A DNA stretch of 64,000 nucleotides from an uncultured Oscillospiraceae bacterium (GCA_934569225.1 CAKTKC010000017.1:1-64000), one strand, 5' to 3'. Shown: positions 8,132-17,656, counted from the stretch's first letter. Notes: generated from the sequence alone by a model not told the origin. Program-made: numbers and translations.

Positions 8132-9214
8132 TTATCGAATCGCCTCCGTGATGGTGCCTCCGCCGACCACCAGGTCGCCCTGATACACCACCACCGCCTG
8201 ACCAGGGGTGACGGCGCGCTGGGGGGCGTCGAATTCCACCCGGGCAAATCCGTCCGCTTCGGGATAGACGGTGCCGGGCTGCTCCGTCTGGCTGTGGCGG
8301 GTCTTGACCGTTACCCTGACCGGCTCGGTCAGCTCCGGGAAAGGATACCAGACCCAGTTGTTCCCCCGCAGGGCGGAGGAAAACAGCGCCTCATTCGGCC
8401 CCACTGTGACGGTATTCTTCTCCATATCCTTTCCGCAGACGTACACCGGCGCGCCCATGGCCAGACCCAGCCCCTTGCGCTGCCCCAGCGTGTAGCACAC
8501 CGCGCCCCGGTGTTTCCCGACCACGCGGCCGCTTTCGTCCAGAAAATCCCCGGCGGGGTAGTGTCTGCCGGTGTAGCGTTCCAGAAAAGCCGGGTAGTCG
8601 CCGTCCGGCACGAAGCAGATGTCCTGAGAGTCGTGCTTCCGGGCGTTGATAAAGCCGTTTTCCTCCGCGATGGCGCGTACCTCCTGTTTGGTCAGGCTGC
8701 CGAGGGGGAACTGAATCCGGGAAAACTGTTCTTGATTCAGACAGGCAAGAAAGTACGTCTGATCTTTGGCCTTGTCCGCTGCCTTATATAATAGGTATCG
8801 GTCGCCGGACTTCCTTACTTGCGCGTAATGCCCGGATACCACGCAGTCGCACCCCAGCTCCAAAGCGCGGCGGAGAAGCCGGTCGAATTTCAGATACCGG
8901 TTGCAGTCGATGCAGGGGTTGGGCGTGCCGCCGCACTCGTAGCAGCTGACAAATTTTTGGATGACCTGCCTCTCGAAATCGTCCTTGAAATTGAACACGT
9001 AGTGGGGAATTCCCAGACGTCTTGCCACGCTGCGGGCGTCCTCCACGTCGTCCAGACTACAGCAGGTGTGCCCCTTTTCCAGACCGATCATATCATTGTC
9101 GTACAGCCGCATGGTCGCGCCGATACATTCGTAGCCCGCCCGGAGCATCAGCAGCGCCGCCACGGAGCTGTCCACGCCCCCCGACATGCCGATCAGCGCT
9201 TTCTTGCCGTCCAT
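8132..9214 (-). CDS. mnmA: tRNA 2-thiouridine(34) synthase MnmA
   Basis: MnmA thiolates the wobble uridine of tRNA-Lys, -Glu and -Gln using ATP and sulfur from a desulfurase. The 360-residue protein starts MDGKKALIGMSGGVDSSVA, containing the PP-loop SGGVDSS. The catalytic cysteine region is GGTPNPCIDCNRYLKF, and a second cysteine lies in DSQDICFVPDG, both as in the family. Length is normal. It has its own strong promoter and no operon partner here. Confidence 0.96.
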   Translation of the reverse strand: MDGKKALIGMSGGVDSSVAALLMLRAGYECIGATMRLYDNDMIGLEKGHTCCSLDDVEDARSVARRLGIPHYVFNFKDDFERQVIQKFVSCYECGGTPNPCIDCNRYLKFDRLLRRALELGCDCVVSGHYAQVRKSGDRYLLYKAADKAKDQTYFLACLNQEQFSRIQFPLGSLTKQEVRAIAEENGFINARKHDSQDICFVPDGDYPAFLERYTGRHYPAGDFLDESGRVVGKHRGAVCYTLGQRKGLGLAMGAPVYVCGKDMEKNTVTVGPNEALFSSALRGNNWVWYPFPELTEPVRVTVKTRHSQTEQPGTVYPEADGFARVEFDAPQRAVTPGQAVVVYQGDLVVGGGTITEAIR

Positions 9215-9241
9215 GAAATCCCTCCCGGTAACGTTTTTTTG

Positions 9242-9270
9242 AGTATATCAGCGGAAAAGGAGAATGTCAA
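9242..9270 (-). promoter_or_regulatory. Promoter of mnmA
   Basis: On the minus strand TTGACA (9265-9270) and TATACT (9242-9247) are 17 bp apart, about 28 bp upstream of the mnmA start. Confidence 0.75.
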
Positions 9271-9439
9271 CGGAGAAAACCCGACAGGCAGGAAAAAAGA
9301 ATGACATTTTCTACGCTGAAAAACGGCATCTTTTCCGAGATTATGACAGAAATGGTATACAATACGGGAAGAAAAGGGAAGCGAAAGGCTTCTGGTAAAA
9401 CAAACTGTTACAAAAATGTAATTTTTTTCAAAAAAGGGG

Positions 9440-9468
9440 TTGCAATTTGTAAACACCTCTGATATAAT
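9440..9468 (+). promoter_or_regulatory. Promoter of the SH3-repeat secreted protein
   Basis: TTGCAA (9440-9445), a 17-bp spacer and a perfect TATAAT (9463-9468) precede an AAAGGAG ribosome-binding site. Confidence 0.8.
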
Positions 9469-9504
9469 ATGGCTACTTACATAAGAGCAAAGGAGTAAGT
9501 AGCT

Positions 9505-12500
9505 ATGAAAAAGAGAATTGTGTGTGTATTATTAACTCTGATCATGCTGGTCAGCCTGGTGCCCGTCACCGCTCTGACCGCGTCTGCTGCTTCGCTGAAG
9601 ACCAGTGAGGCTGCGATCACGATCATGAAGAAGCTGGCTATTTTTAAGAATAAGTGCTATCAGGTACCCGGTACCAATGAATTCCGCATTGGTTACGGTA
9701 CGATCTGCTCTGAGAAGCACAGCACGACGTATAAGAACGGAAAGGTTCAGGACAGCGCTGATGCAGGCAAGCACTCCATCACCCAGGCGCAGGCTGACCA
9801 GGCTCTGCGCAAGCTGATTCTGGATCTGGACGCGAAGGTCAACTCCTTTGCTTCCTCCAACAGCCTGACGCTGTCACAGTGCCAGCATGACGCTCTGGTT
9901 CTGTTCACCTTCGACGTGGGCGATTCCTGGATGAGCGGCAGCGGCGTTGTCCGGAGTGCCATTGTCAGCAATGCCAGCACCAATGACCTGCTGAAGGCCA
10001 TGAGCGACTGGGCGGGCAATCAGGATGATTTCCGCCGCAGAAAGATCGAAGTCAATATGTACAAGAACGGGATTTATTCCGATGTAACGCCCAGCAGCTT
10101 CGGCACCGTTACATACAATCCCGATGGCGGCACCATTCCGCAGAACGGAACGGGCGCCTACAGCGTACTCTTTGACACGACGAAAACCTCTGCTCATATT
10201 CCTTCCCCCACCCGCTCCGGCTACAAGTTCATGGGCTGGTACTCCGCGCAGTATGACGGCACCCTGGTTCCCTCTCTGACGGGCAGCTATAACGGTAAGA
10301 CGCTGTGGGCCGGCTGGCAGGCAACCTCCGTGACGGCCAACAATGCCAATGACCTTTCTTACGTGCATGGCATCAATGAGACGCTGAAGGTGTCCCAGCT
10401 GGTTTCTCTGGATGTCTACGCCGTTCCCACCAAGAAGAACGTGAAGCCTTTCCGCACCATCAATAAGGACACTGCCACCGTTACCGCGATCAAGGACTTT
10501 ATCGACGACAATGGCAACAGATGGTGCAAGCTGTCCGCTGCGGGAGACGGATGGGTTCTGCTCAAGACCTCCGGACAGAGCAACAGCGGCAATACCGAAT
10601 ACACCGGCGGCAAGATCGATGTGACCGTCACGGTTACCAACGCCTATGTCAACAGACGTGCCAACGACAGCGCTTCCAGCGCCCTGACCGGTTCCTACAA
10701 GGCCGGCACAAAGCTGAAGATCGTCGCCACCAACGCAGCCAAGACCTGGGGCCAGGTGGAAGAAAACGGCGTGGCGGTGGGCTGGGTCGCCCTGATGTAC
10801 ACCGACTGGAGCACCGTCTATAACGGTTCCGCTCCCAGCGATGCCAACAACACCACCCCCATTGCCACGGCGACCGTTACCTATAACGGCTACCTGAACG
10901 CCCGCAGCGATCCCGGTGTGGACAACAAGATCGTCGGCGGCTTTGCAAAGGATACCACGGTCAATGTTTTCGAGATTCGCACGGTCAACGGTCACCGCTG
11001 GGGTCGTACCTCCTCCGGCTGGATCTGCCTGACCTACACCAGTGTTAAGATGCTCACCGACAAGAACGTTTCCGACACGGGCGTTCTGGACTACGCTTTC
11101 GAGGTCACTCTCGTGAACGCCGGCGCCGATCTCTCCACCTATGTGCAGCCCACTACCAATTCCAACAACAGCGACACCATCAAGGCGGGTACCACGGGGC
11201 TTAAGATCACCAACGCGGCGGTTGCTGACGGCCTGACCTGGGTGAAGGCGCACTGGACGGTCAAGGAGACCGGCAAGGACGGTAAGACCAAAGTGATTGC
11301 CAAGTCCGGCTGGGCAACCTACAGCAACTTTAACCTTGTCCCGACCAAGTTCACGGTTGTCAGCGATACGCTGAACATCCGAGATGCGGCCGGCAGTCAG
11401 AATCAGTTCGTATTCAAGCTCACCAAGGGCGTGGAAGTGGAGGTTCATGAAATCAGTCTGGCCAACGAGGAAATCTGGGGCAGGATTGAGGGCTACACCT
11501 CCGGCGGCGTTAACTATGACGGCTGGATCAATCTGGCTTCCAACTACGTCAAGCGTTCCTCTCAGATTACCATTGACGGCGGCACCAAGGCGGCCATCGG
11601 CACAGGCACCGTTGTGAACGCGGATTCCGTCCGTGTCCGTATGACCGGCGCTCTGTACGGCCAGGTTCTGGGCAGCATCAACCGCGGCACCAAGGTGGCC
11701 GTTCTGGAAGAGAAGGACGGCTGGTACAAGATCGACTACGACGTGGATAACAACAAGGAGACCGACAGCTGGATTTACAGCCAGTATCTGGAGGTCAAGA
11801 TGGGCGTCGTGGAGTCCGGCACCGGCAGCACCGGCGGCACCGGTACGACCCAGAAGACGGACGGCACCGGCAAGGGCATCATTGCCAACACCTACACCGG
11901 CGTTAACGTCCGCAGCGGCGCCGGCATCGGCTACAACATCGTGGGCAAGATTCTCAACGGCACCCAGGTGGACATCCTGGAGGTCAAGCTCGTGGGCGCC
12001 GCCAAGTGGGGCCGTGTGAAGCAGGGCTGGATCTGCATGGACTACGTCACCATGATCTCCTACGACGATATCCCCGGCAACAACAGCAATAACGGCAGCA
12101 GCGGCAACAAGGGCACCGGCGTGGACTCCTTCGACGAGGTTGAGAGGACCACCACCACCGCCGTCTACACCGGCTCTGTCAAGGCCGATACCACCGTTTA
12201 CAAGACACCCAACCCGAACCTGAAGGATAATACGGTTCGCTCCATCGGCACAGGCGAGAACATCACCATCCATGAGCTGACGGCTGTTACCCTGGAAATT
12301 TACGAGGGCGACAAGGTTGACGACAAGAACAAGAACAACGATATCGAGACCGTTGTGAAGCAGACCTCCTACTGGGCGCGCATCAACGACGGCTGGATCA
12401 AGGATCCTGAGACGAACATCCAGCTGAACGCTCTGGACGAGAAGGTTCACACCGTGACCGGCGCTTCCGAGCTGAATGTGCGCAAGGCTGCCGGAACCGG

Positions 12501-13149
12501 CAATGACAGCATTGCCAAGCTGAAGAAGGGCGACCAGGTCCCCGTGACCAAGCTGGAGATCGTCAAGGATTCCGGCACCAGAACCCTCACCGTCTGGGGT
12601 CGTGTGGAAACCAGCGACGGCATCGTGGGCTACTGCGACCTGAGCTACATGTCCGAGGGCGCTCTGTATGAGAAGAAGGAAGAGGCCACTACACCTACGA
12701 CGCCTTCCACGCCCACCATCGGCAGCACCGGCAACACCGGCACCGGCGGCTTCGTGAACAACGCCGGCGGCTACAAGTACACCGGCAAGGTCATCAACAC
12801 CGAGTCTCTGAATGTCCGCGTCACTCCCTCCACCGGCGCCAAGAAGGCCACCACTCTGAAGAAGGGCGCCAACCTGGTGATCTACGAGACCAAGATTTCC
12901 GAGGATATGGCATGGGGCCGCTGCGACGCAGGCTGGGTCTACCTGTACTATGTTGACATGACTCCCGCCAGCGGCAGCGCCATCGATGCCCGCGTGGTGT
13001 ACAATGACAACACCATCATCTACACGGATAACGCCGCGTCCTCCGTCGCAGGCACCTATTCCAGAATGTCCGTCATCGACATTTACGAATATGTTGGCGA
13101 CATGGCCCGCACCGACCTGGGCTGGGTCAGCACCGGCAATCTGCTGTAA
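9505..13149 (+). CDS. Large secreted protein: lysozyme-like (GH24) domain, InlB B-repeat, SH3b array
   Basis: This 1214-residue exported protein begins with a signal peptide (cleavage after about residue 29). Residues about 33-195 resemble phage-type GH24 lysozyme (FRIGYGT at 60-66; the SQCQHDALVLFTFDVG segment). Residues about 205-275 form a Listeria-Bacteroides B-repeat (TYNPDGGTIPQNG ... LWAGW). The rest is roughly nine bacterial SH3-like modules (NVR...W.R...GW patterns) with Gly/Thr linkers, expected to bind cell wall. The position where GH24 enzymes carry the catalytic Glu (FEG) reads FKN (47-49), so the domain may be degenerate. It has a strong own promoter and terminator and is probably a cell-wall-binding envelope protein. 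Confidence 0.8.
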   Translation: MKKRIVCVLLTLIMLVSLVPVTALTASAASLKTSEAAITIMKKLAIFKNKCYQVPGTNEFRIGYGTICSEKHSTTYKNGKVQDSADAGKHSITQAQADQALRKLILDLDAKVNSFASSNSLTLSQCQHDALVLFTFDVGDSWMSGSGVVRSAIVSNASTNDLLKAMSDWAGNQDDFRRRKIEVNMYKNGIYSDVTPSSFGTVTYNPDGGTIPQNGTGAYSVLFDTTKTSAHIPSPTRSGYKFMGWYSAQYDGTLVPSLTGSYNGKTLWAGWQATSVTANNANDLSYVHGINETLKVSQLVSLDVYAVPTKKNVKPFRTINKDTATVTAIKDFIDDNGNRWCKLSAAGDGWVLLKTSGQSNSGNTEYTGGKIDVTVTVTNAYVNRRANDSASSALTGSYKAGTKLKIVATNAAKTWGQVEENGVAVGWVALMYTDWSTVYNGSAPSDANNTTPIATATVTYNGYLNARSDPGVDNKIVGGFAKDTTVNVFEIRTVNGHRWGRTSSGWICLTYTSVKMLTDKNVSDTGVLDYAFEVTLVNAGADLSTYVQPTTNSNNSDTIKAGTTGLKITNAAVADGLTWVKAHWTVKETGKDGKTKVIAKSGWATYSNFNLVPTKFTVVSDTLNIRDAAGSQNQFVFKLTKGVEVEVHEISLANEEIWGRIEGYTSGGVNYDGWINLASNYVKRSSQITIDGGTKAAIGTGTVVNADSVRVRMTGALYGQVLGSINRGTKVAVLEEKDGWYKIDYDVDNNKETDSWIYSQYLEVKMGVVESGTGSTGGTGTTQKTDGTGKGIIANTYTGVNVRSGAGIGYNIVGKILNGTQVDILEVKLVGAAKWGRVKQGWICMDYVTMISYDDIPGNNSNNGSSGNKGTGVDSFDEVERTTTTAVYTGSVKADTTVYKTPNPNLKDNTVRSIGTGENITIHELTAVTLEIYEGDKVDDKNKNNDIETVVKQTSYWARINDGWIKDPETNIQLNALDEKVHTVTGASELNVRKAAGTGNDSIAKLKKGDQVPVTKLEIVKDSGTRTLTVWGRVETSDGIVGYCDLSYMSEGALYEKKEEATTPTTPSTPTIGSTGNTGTGGFVNNAGGYKYTGKVINTESLNVRVTPSTGAKKATTLKKGANLVIYETKISEDMAWGRCDAGWVYLYYVDMTPASGSAIDARVVYNDNTIIYTDNAASSVAGTYSRMSVIDIYEYVGDMARTDLGWVSTGNLL

Positions 13150-13161
13150 GACAGTATCCAG

Positions 13162-13195
13162 AATCTCCCTGCGGGAAACCGCGGGGAGATTTTTC
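13162..13195 (+). terminator. Terminator after the SH3-repeat protein
   Basis: A 13-bp stem (one mismatch, GAAA loop) is followed by a short T run. Confidence 0.85.
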
Positions 13196-13224
13196 TTGCC
13201 AGTGGGGCGGGATTGTGATATGAT
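13196..13224 (+). promoter_or_regulatory. Promoter of thyA-folA
   Basis: TTGCCA (13196-13201), 17 bp, TATGAT (13219-13224), directly after the preceding terminator and 30 bp before thyA. Confidence 0.65.
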
Positions 13225-13254
13225 ACCCCCAACAGAAATCGGGAGGAATCCAAC

Positions 13255-14085
13255 ATGAGCTATGCTGACGAGCTGTACAAGAAAACTTGCCGGGACATTC
13301 TGGAAAACGGCTTCTCCGACGAAAATCTGGAAGTCCGTCCCCACTGGGCGGACGGGACACCGGCGCACACCATCAAGAAATTCGGCGTGGTGAACCGCTA
13401 CAACCTAGCGGAGGAATTCCCCATTATGACACTGCGGCGCACCTACTGGAAAAGCGCCGTGGACGAGCTTCTGTGGATCTGGCAGAAAAAGTCCAACCGT
13501 GTCGCGGATCTGGGCAGCCACGTCTGGGACGAATGGGTGGGGGAGGACGGCACCATCGGCAAGGCTTACGGCTACCAGCTGGGCATCAAGCACCAGTACA
13601 AGGAGGGGATGTTCGACCAGGTCGATCGGGTGATCTACGACCTAAAGCACAACCCCGCCTCCCGCCGGATTCTGACGAACATCTACAATTTTGAAGACCT
13701 GCACGAGATGAATCTCTATCCCTGCGCCTACTCCATGACCTTCAACGTCACCGGCGACACCCTGAACGCCATTCTCAACCAGCGCTCTCAGGATATGCTC
13801 ACGGCAAACAACTGGAACGTGGTGCAGTACGCCGTGCTGACCCACATGATGGCGCAGGTGGCAGGGTTAAAGGTGGGCGAGTTGGTTCACGTTATTGCCG
13901 ACTGCCACATTTACGACCGGCACATCCCCGCCGTCAAGGCCATGCTGGAGTTGGACGGATACCCCGCACCTACTTTCCGGATGGACGAGAGCATTACCGA
14001 TTTCTACGCCTTTACCAAGGACAGCTTCTCCATGGAGAACTACCAGTTCCACCCATTTAACTTTGAAATCCCCATGGCGATTTGA
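13255..14085 (+). CDS. thyA: Thymidylate synthase
   Basis: ThyA converts dUMP to dTMP using methylene-tetrahydrofolate. The 276-residue protein shows SRRILTNIYN, the active-site cysteine in NLYPCAYSMTF, the QRSQDM substrate-binding segment, HIYDRHI, and the C-terminal region ending in FEIPMAI. The active-site surroundings (YPCAY instead of the common PPCH) place it in a divergent ThyA branch. It forms an operon with dihydrofolate reductase 9 bp downstream, coupling dTMP synthesis with regeneration of tetrahydrofolate. Confidence 0.95.
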   Translation: MSYADELYKKTCRDILENGFSDENLEVRPHWADGTPAHTIKKFGVVNRYNLAEEFPIMTLRRTYWKSAVDELLWIWQKKSNRVADLGSHVWDEWVGEDGTIGKAYGYQLGIKHQYKEGMFDQVDRVIYDLKHNPASRRILTNIYNFEDLHEMNLYPCAYSMTFNVTGDTLNAILNQRSQDMLTANNWNVVQYAVLTHMMAQVAGLKVGELVHVIADCHIYDRHIPAVKAMLELDGYPAPTFRMDESITDFYAFTKDSFSMENYQFHPFNFEIPMAI

Positions 14086-14094
14086 GGTGGGACG

Positions 14095-14574
14095 ATGGAA
14101 CTGATCGTTGCGGTTTACGACGACTGGGGAATCGGCCGGGACGGGACGCAGCCCGTCGCCCTGTCCGCCGACCGGAAATTCTTCCGGGCGACCACCCGTG
14201 GGGCAATGGTAATCGCGGGCAGACGCACCATCGAGGATTTCCCGGGAAAACAGCCCCTTCCGGGGCGGGTCAATGTGGCGCTGAGCAGAAGCGGGGCGGA
14301 GATTCCCGGCTTTACCGTCTGTGACAGCGCCGAGAAAGCGGCGGCGCTTTCCCGCACCGCTGAGCGCTGCTTCGTCATCGGCGGCGGGAGCGTTTACCGG
14401 CAGATGCTGCCCTTCTGCGACACCGCTTACGTCACAAAGGTGCATGTGACGCCGGAATCCGACACCTTCTTCCCAAATCTGGACGAGGATAAGGACTGGT
14501 GTCTGGCGGAAACGCTGCAATCCGGTGAGGAAAACGGCATTGCCTACGAAATGTGCCTGTATAAAAGAAAGTAA
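14095..14574 (+). CDS. folA: Dihydrofolate reductase
   Basis: The 159-residue enzyme reduces dihydrofolate produced by ThyA. Visible motifs are the N-terminal strand MELIVAVYDDWGIG, the substrate Asp in LSADRKFF (aligned with Asp27 of the E. coli enzyme), the NADPH-binding AGRRTIEDF and FVIGGGSVY, and the C-terminal YEMCLYKRK. The usually conserved Trp of the Met20-loop region (MPW in E. coli) aligns with QPV here. It lies downstream of thyA with a ribosome-binding GAGGTGGG overlapping the thyA end. Confidence 0.93.
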   Translation: MELIVAVYDDWGIGRDGTQPVALSADRKFFRATTRGAMVIAGRRTIEDFPGKQPLPGRVNVALSRSGAEIPGFTVCDSAEKAAALSRTAERCFVIGGGSVYRQMLPFCDTAYVTKVHVTPESDTFFPNLDEDKDWCLAETLQSGEENGIAYEMCLYKRK

Positions 14575-14579
14575 AAAAG

Positions 14580-14612
14580 CGCTGCCACTTGAGACAAACC
14601 AAAGTGGCAGCG
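14580..14612. terminator. Bidirectional terminator between folA and ygiQ-like gene
   Basis: A perfect 11-bp stem (CGCTGCCACTT/AAGTGGCAGCG) lies between the convergent stops, with A and T runs on the two sides. Confidence 0.85.
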
Positions 14613-14619
14613 TGTTTCT

Positions 14620-16467
14620 TTACTTGGACGGCTTGCGTTTTCCGCTTGCCTGTCCCGGCTTTTTCCTGACGGGACGGGGCGGCGCGGAACGGATGAGACA
14701 TTTTGCCCCGGAGCCGATCAAATCTTCCCGGTGCGTCTTCACCAGCGCTTCCCGCACGAGGGCGTAGTTTTTTGGGTCGCGGTACTGAATCAGCGCCCGC
14801 TGCATGGCTTTTTCGTGGGGGTCGGTGGGGACGTAGACCCGCTCCATGGTGCGGGGGTCGAGGCCGGTGCAGTACATGACGGTGGACAGCGTGGAGGGGG
14901 TTGGGTAGAAGTCCTGCACCTGCTCCGGGTTATAGCCCATGTCCCGGATGTACTCTGCCAGTTCCACGGCCTCCTTGAGTGTCGAGCCGGGATGGCTGGA
15001 CATGAGGTAGGGGACGAGATACTGATTCATATTGTACTGCCGGTTCAGGGCAAAATATTTTTCCACAAACTGATTATACACCGCGTTTTTGGGCTTGCCC
15101 ATCCGGGCGAGGACGGCGTCGGACACATGCTCCGGGGCGACCTTCAGCTGGCCGGAAATGTGGTACTGCACCAGTTCCCGGAAAAAGGTGTCTTTTTTGT
15201 CCGCCAGCAGATAGTCGAAACGGATGCCGCTGCGGACGAACACCTTTTTGACGCCGGGGAGCTTCCGCAGCTTGCGAAGCAATGCGACATAGTCCGAGTG
15301 GTCGGCGTTCATATTCTTGCAGGGGGTGGGGTAAAGGCACTGCCGCCCGCCGCAGGCACCCTTGGATAGCTGCTTTTCGCAGGCCGGGTGGCGGAAATTG
15401 GCGGTGGGGCCGCCGACGTCATGGATGTAGCCCTTGAAGTCCTTGCCCTTCACCATGATTTCCGCTTCCCGGAGGATGGACTCATGGCTTCGGGTCTGGA
15501 CGATCCGCCCCTGATGGAAGGTCAGAGCGCAGAAGGAGCAGGCGCCGAAGCAGCCCCGGTTGGACACCAGACTGAATTTAACTTCCTCAATGGCGGGGAC
15601 GCCCCCCACCTTTTCGTAGCTGGGGTGGTAGGCGCGCATGTAGGGAAGGTCGTATACCGCGTCCATTTCCGCTGTGGTCAGGGGCTTCTGGGGCGGGTTC
15701 TGCACCACGAAGAAATTGTCATAAGGCTCTGCCAGCCGCTTGGCGGTGAAGGGATCGCAGTTGGCGTACTGGATTTGGAAGCTCTCGGCGTATTTGCGCC
15801 GGTCGGCCTTAATCTTGGCGAAGGAGGGCAGGGTGACGGTGGGCAGACTGTTGTCCGGCTCCTTGGTTTTGAACACCGTGCCGTCGATGTAGGTGATGTC
15901 CTTCACGTCCAGCCCGGAATTGAGGGCGTCAGCCACCTCTACAATGGTCTTTTCCCCCATGCCGTACATGAGCAGGTCGGCCTGACTGTCAAGCAGTATG
16001 GAGCGCTTCATGGTGTCCGACCAGTAATCGTAATGCCCCAGCCGGCGCAGACTCGCCTCGATGCCGCCGATGAGGATGGGAACGTCCTTGTAGGTCTGGC
16101 GGATGAGGTTGCAGTAGACCGTGGTGGCGTAGTCCGGGCGCTTGCCCATAACGCCGCCGGGGGTGAAGGCGTCGGTTTTCCGGTGGTGCTTGGTGACGGA
16201 ATAGTGGTTGACCATGGAGTCCATATTGCCGCCGGAGACCAGAAAGCCCAGCCGGGGACGGCCGAAAACGTCGATGGATTTGGGATTTTTCCAATCCGGC
16301 TGGGAGATGATGCCCACATTGTAGCCGTGGCCTTCCAGAACCCGGCTGATGATGGCGTGGCCGAAGGATGGGTGATCGACGTAGGCGTCGCCGATGATGT
16401 ACACAAAATCGCAGGCGTCCCACCCGCGGTCAAGCATTTCCCGTCTGGTAATGGGCAGAAATTCCAT
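14620..16467 (-). CDS. YgiQ family radical SAM protein
   Basis: The 615-residue protein belongs to the UPF0313/YgiQ group of radical SAM enzymes, whose reaction is not firmly known. It starts MEFLPITRREMLDRGWD, has a cobalamin-binding-like N-terminal region, and the cluster motif CFGACSFCAL (CxxxCxxC). The C-terminus is the basic tail characteristic of the family (APPRPVRKKPGQASGKRKPSK region). The frame stays open 117 bp upstream, but ATG 16467 has AGGAGG 6 bp upstream and fits the family start. Monocistronic. Confidence 0.92.
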   Translation of the reverse strand: MEFLPITRREMLDRGWDACDFVYIIGDAYVDHPSFGHAIISRVLEGHGYNVGIISQPDWKNPKSIDVFGRPRLGFLVSGGNMDSMVNHYSVTKHHRKTDAFTPGGVMGKRPDYATTVYCNLIRQTYKDVPILIGGIEASLRRLGHYDYWSDTMKRSILLDSQADLLMYGMGEKTIVEVADALNSGLDVKDITYIDGTVFKTKEPDNSLPTVTLPSFAKIKADRRKYAESFQIQYANCDPFTAKRLAEPYDNFFVVQNPPQKPLTTAEMDAVYDLPYMRAYHPSYEKVGGVPAIEEVKFSLVSNRGCFGACSFCALTFHQGRIVQTRSHESILREAEIMVKGKDFKGYIHDVGGPTANFRHPACEKQLSKGACGGRQCLYPTPCKNMNADHSDYVALLRKLRKLPGVKKVFVRSGIRFDYLLADKKDTFFRELVQYHISGQLKVAPEHVSDAVLARMGKPKNAVYNQFVEKYFALNRQYNMNQYLVPYLMSSHPGSTLKEAVELAEYIRDMGYNPEQVQDFYPTPSTLSTVMYCTGLDPRTMERVYVPTDPHEKAMQRALIQYRDPKNYALVREALVKTHREDLIGSGAKCLIRSAPPRPVRKKPGQASGKRKPSK

Positions 16468-16571
16468 ATACTGCCTCCTAGTAGTTCTTTTTCTACAGTA
16501 TAGCAGACTTTTGGGAGAAAGGGAAGTGGAAAAACTGTCCCGGAATAACGCAGTCTGCTCCACTGTTGGAA

Positions 16572-16596
16572 AACGGCATGGCATTAGCCACGCCGT
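16572..16596 (-). terminator. Terminator of the DUF896 gene
   Basis: An 11-bp stem with one mismatch (AACGGC-TGGC ... GCCA-GCCGTT) lies directly after the DUF896 stop and is followed on the minus strand by TTTTCC. Confidence 0.6.
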
Positions 16597-16803
16597 TCAG
16601 GATTTCTTTTCTACCTTCCGCTTGACACCATCGGTGCCGATGATGTAGGTGTTTTCCAGCTGACCTACCAGATTGGCCTTGACGGAATCGATGTAGATTC
16701 GCCGCAGCTTGTCCCGCTCCGTCAGTTCTTCGGGGGTCAGACCCTCGGCCTTTGCTTTCTTTGCCAGAACGTTGATTCTGGCGATCACTTCGTCCATTTT
16801 CAT
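16597..16803 (-). CDS. DUF896 (YnzC family) small protein
   Basis: A 68-residue cytoplasmic protein, MKMDEVIARINVLAKKAKAEG..., containing LTPEELTERDKLRRIYIDSVKANL, the hallmark of the DUF896/YnzC family, whose role is unclear (the B. subtilis member is SOS-associated). The ATG at 16803 gives the family N-terminus; the open frame upstream belongs to the neighbouring gene's shadow. It follows the ylmH-like gene at a 13-bp distance and is probably co-transcribed with it. Confidence 0.88.
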   Translation of the reverse strand: MKMDEVIARINVLAKKAKAEGLTPEELTERDKLRRIYIDSVKANLVGQLENTYIIGTDGVKRKVEKKS

Positions 16804-16816
16804 ATACTGTAAAACC

Positions 16817-17602
16817 TCACACATACCGGTGGATGACCACCGAAATTCTGTCTTTTTTCGTCCGGCCGTTGATGGCCGCAAGCCTGATTTTTCCCAGCCC
16901 CCGGACGGAGATTTTCCCGCCCTCCGGGACGGGCTTGTCCGGTTTTTCGCAGGGAAGACCGTCAATGGCGGCTTTTCCGGCGGTCACGTACTGGGCGGCG
17001 AGACTCCGCCCGATGCGAAAGCCGGAGGATATCACGCTGTCCAGCCGCAACGACGCCAGCGTGTCCCGGATTTCCCTGACTTCCGGCTCGGGGATGTGGA
17101 TGTCGGAAAGGGGAATCTGGCTCAAATGCAGCTTTGTCCGCCCGGCGGAGGTAAAATTCTGCAACAGGTAGGGGGCAATTTCTGCCGTGACGAAAAAGTC
17201 ACAGCTGCCCTTATCCACGCAGATATCGCCCACCGTCTCCCGGCCGACACCCGCGCCCATCAGCGCCCCCAGAAAGTCCCGGTGGCTGGGGCTGTCCCCC
17301 TGAAAGAACGCGGCGCGCAGGCACACGCAGGGGCTGTCCTCGCCGCAGAGACTGATTTCGTCCAGATAGTCCGGCAGGAAAATTAGCATTTTCCGTTCCG
17401 CCTCCTCGTAGCCGCCGAAAGCGTACAGTCCCTCCGGCTCGCCGAAGAGAAATTTTGCCATTTCCAGCTCCCGGGGGGAGAGAAAACAGGTGGCGGCGGG
17501 GATATTTTTTCGCATTCCGGCGTTAATTTTGTCCCAGAGCTTCGCCAGAAGCAGCCGATCCTCGGCGGACTGGGCGATTTTTTCAATGTTGCTTCGTTCC
17601 AT
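16817..17602 (-). CDS. YlmH-like S4-domain RNA-binding protein
   Basis: The 261-residue protein has an N-terminal RRM-like half and a C-terminal S4 domain (LRLDSVISSGFRIGRSLAAQYV then GGKISVRGLGKIRL). This matches YlmH, linked to cell division and rescue of stalled ribosomes in Firmicutes. The ATG at 17602 was chosen from the family length (about 257) and start MERSNIEKIAQSAEDR; a longer frame to 17839 would run into the opposite gene. It is normally next to ylmG/sepF, but here stands alone with DUF896. Confidence 0.88.
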   Translation of the reverse strand: MERSNIEKIAQSAEDRLLLAKLWDKINAGMRKNIPAATCFLSPRELEMAKFLFGEPEGLYAFGGYEEAERKMLIFLPDYLDEISLCGEDSPCVCLRAAFFQGDSPSHRDFLGALMGAGVGRETVGDICVDKGSCDFFVTAEIAPYLLQNFTSAGRTKLHLSQIPLSDIHIPEPEVREIRDTLASLRLDSVISSGFRIGRSLAAQYVTAGKAAIDGLPCEKPDKPVPEGGKISVRGLGKIRLAAINGRTKKDRISVVIHRYV

Positions 17603-17656
17603 GCGATCACCAATGGTACTATACCACAACTTTTGCCATGAGGAAAGAAGTTTTTC

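Noticed and set aside
9874..13368. A 1164-codon open frame antisense to the SH3-repeat protein
   Set aside because: It mirrors the third-position GC bias of the sense gene, has no ribosome-binding site or recognisable domain, and the sense frame has a promoter, signal peptide and clear domains.
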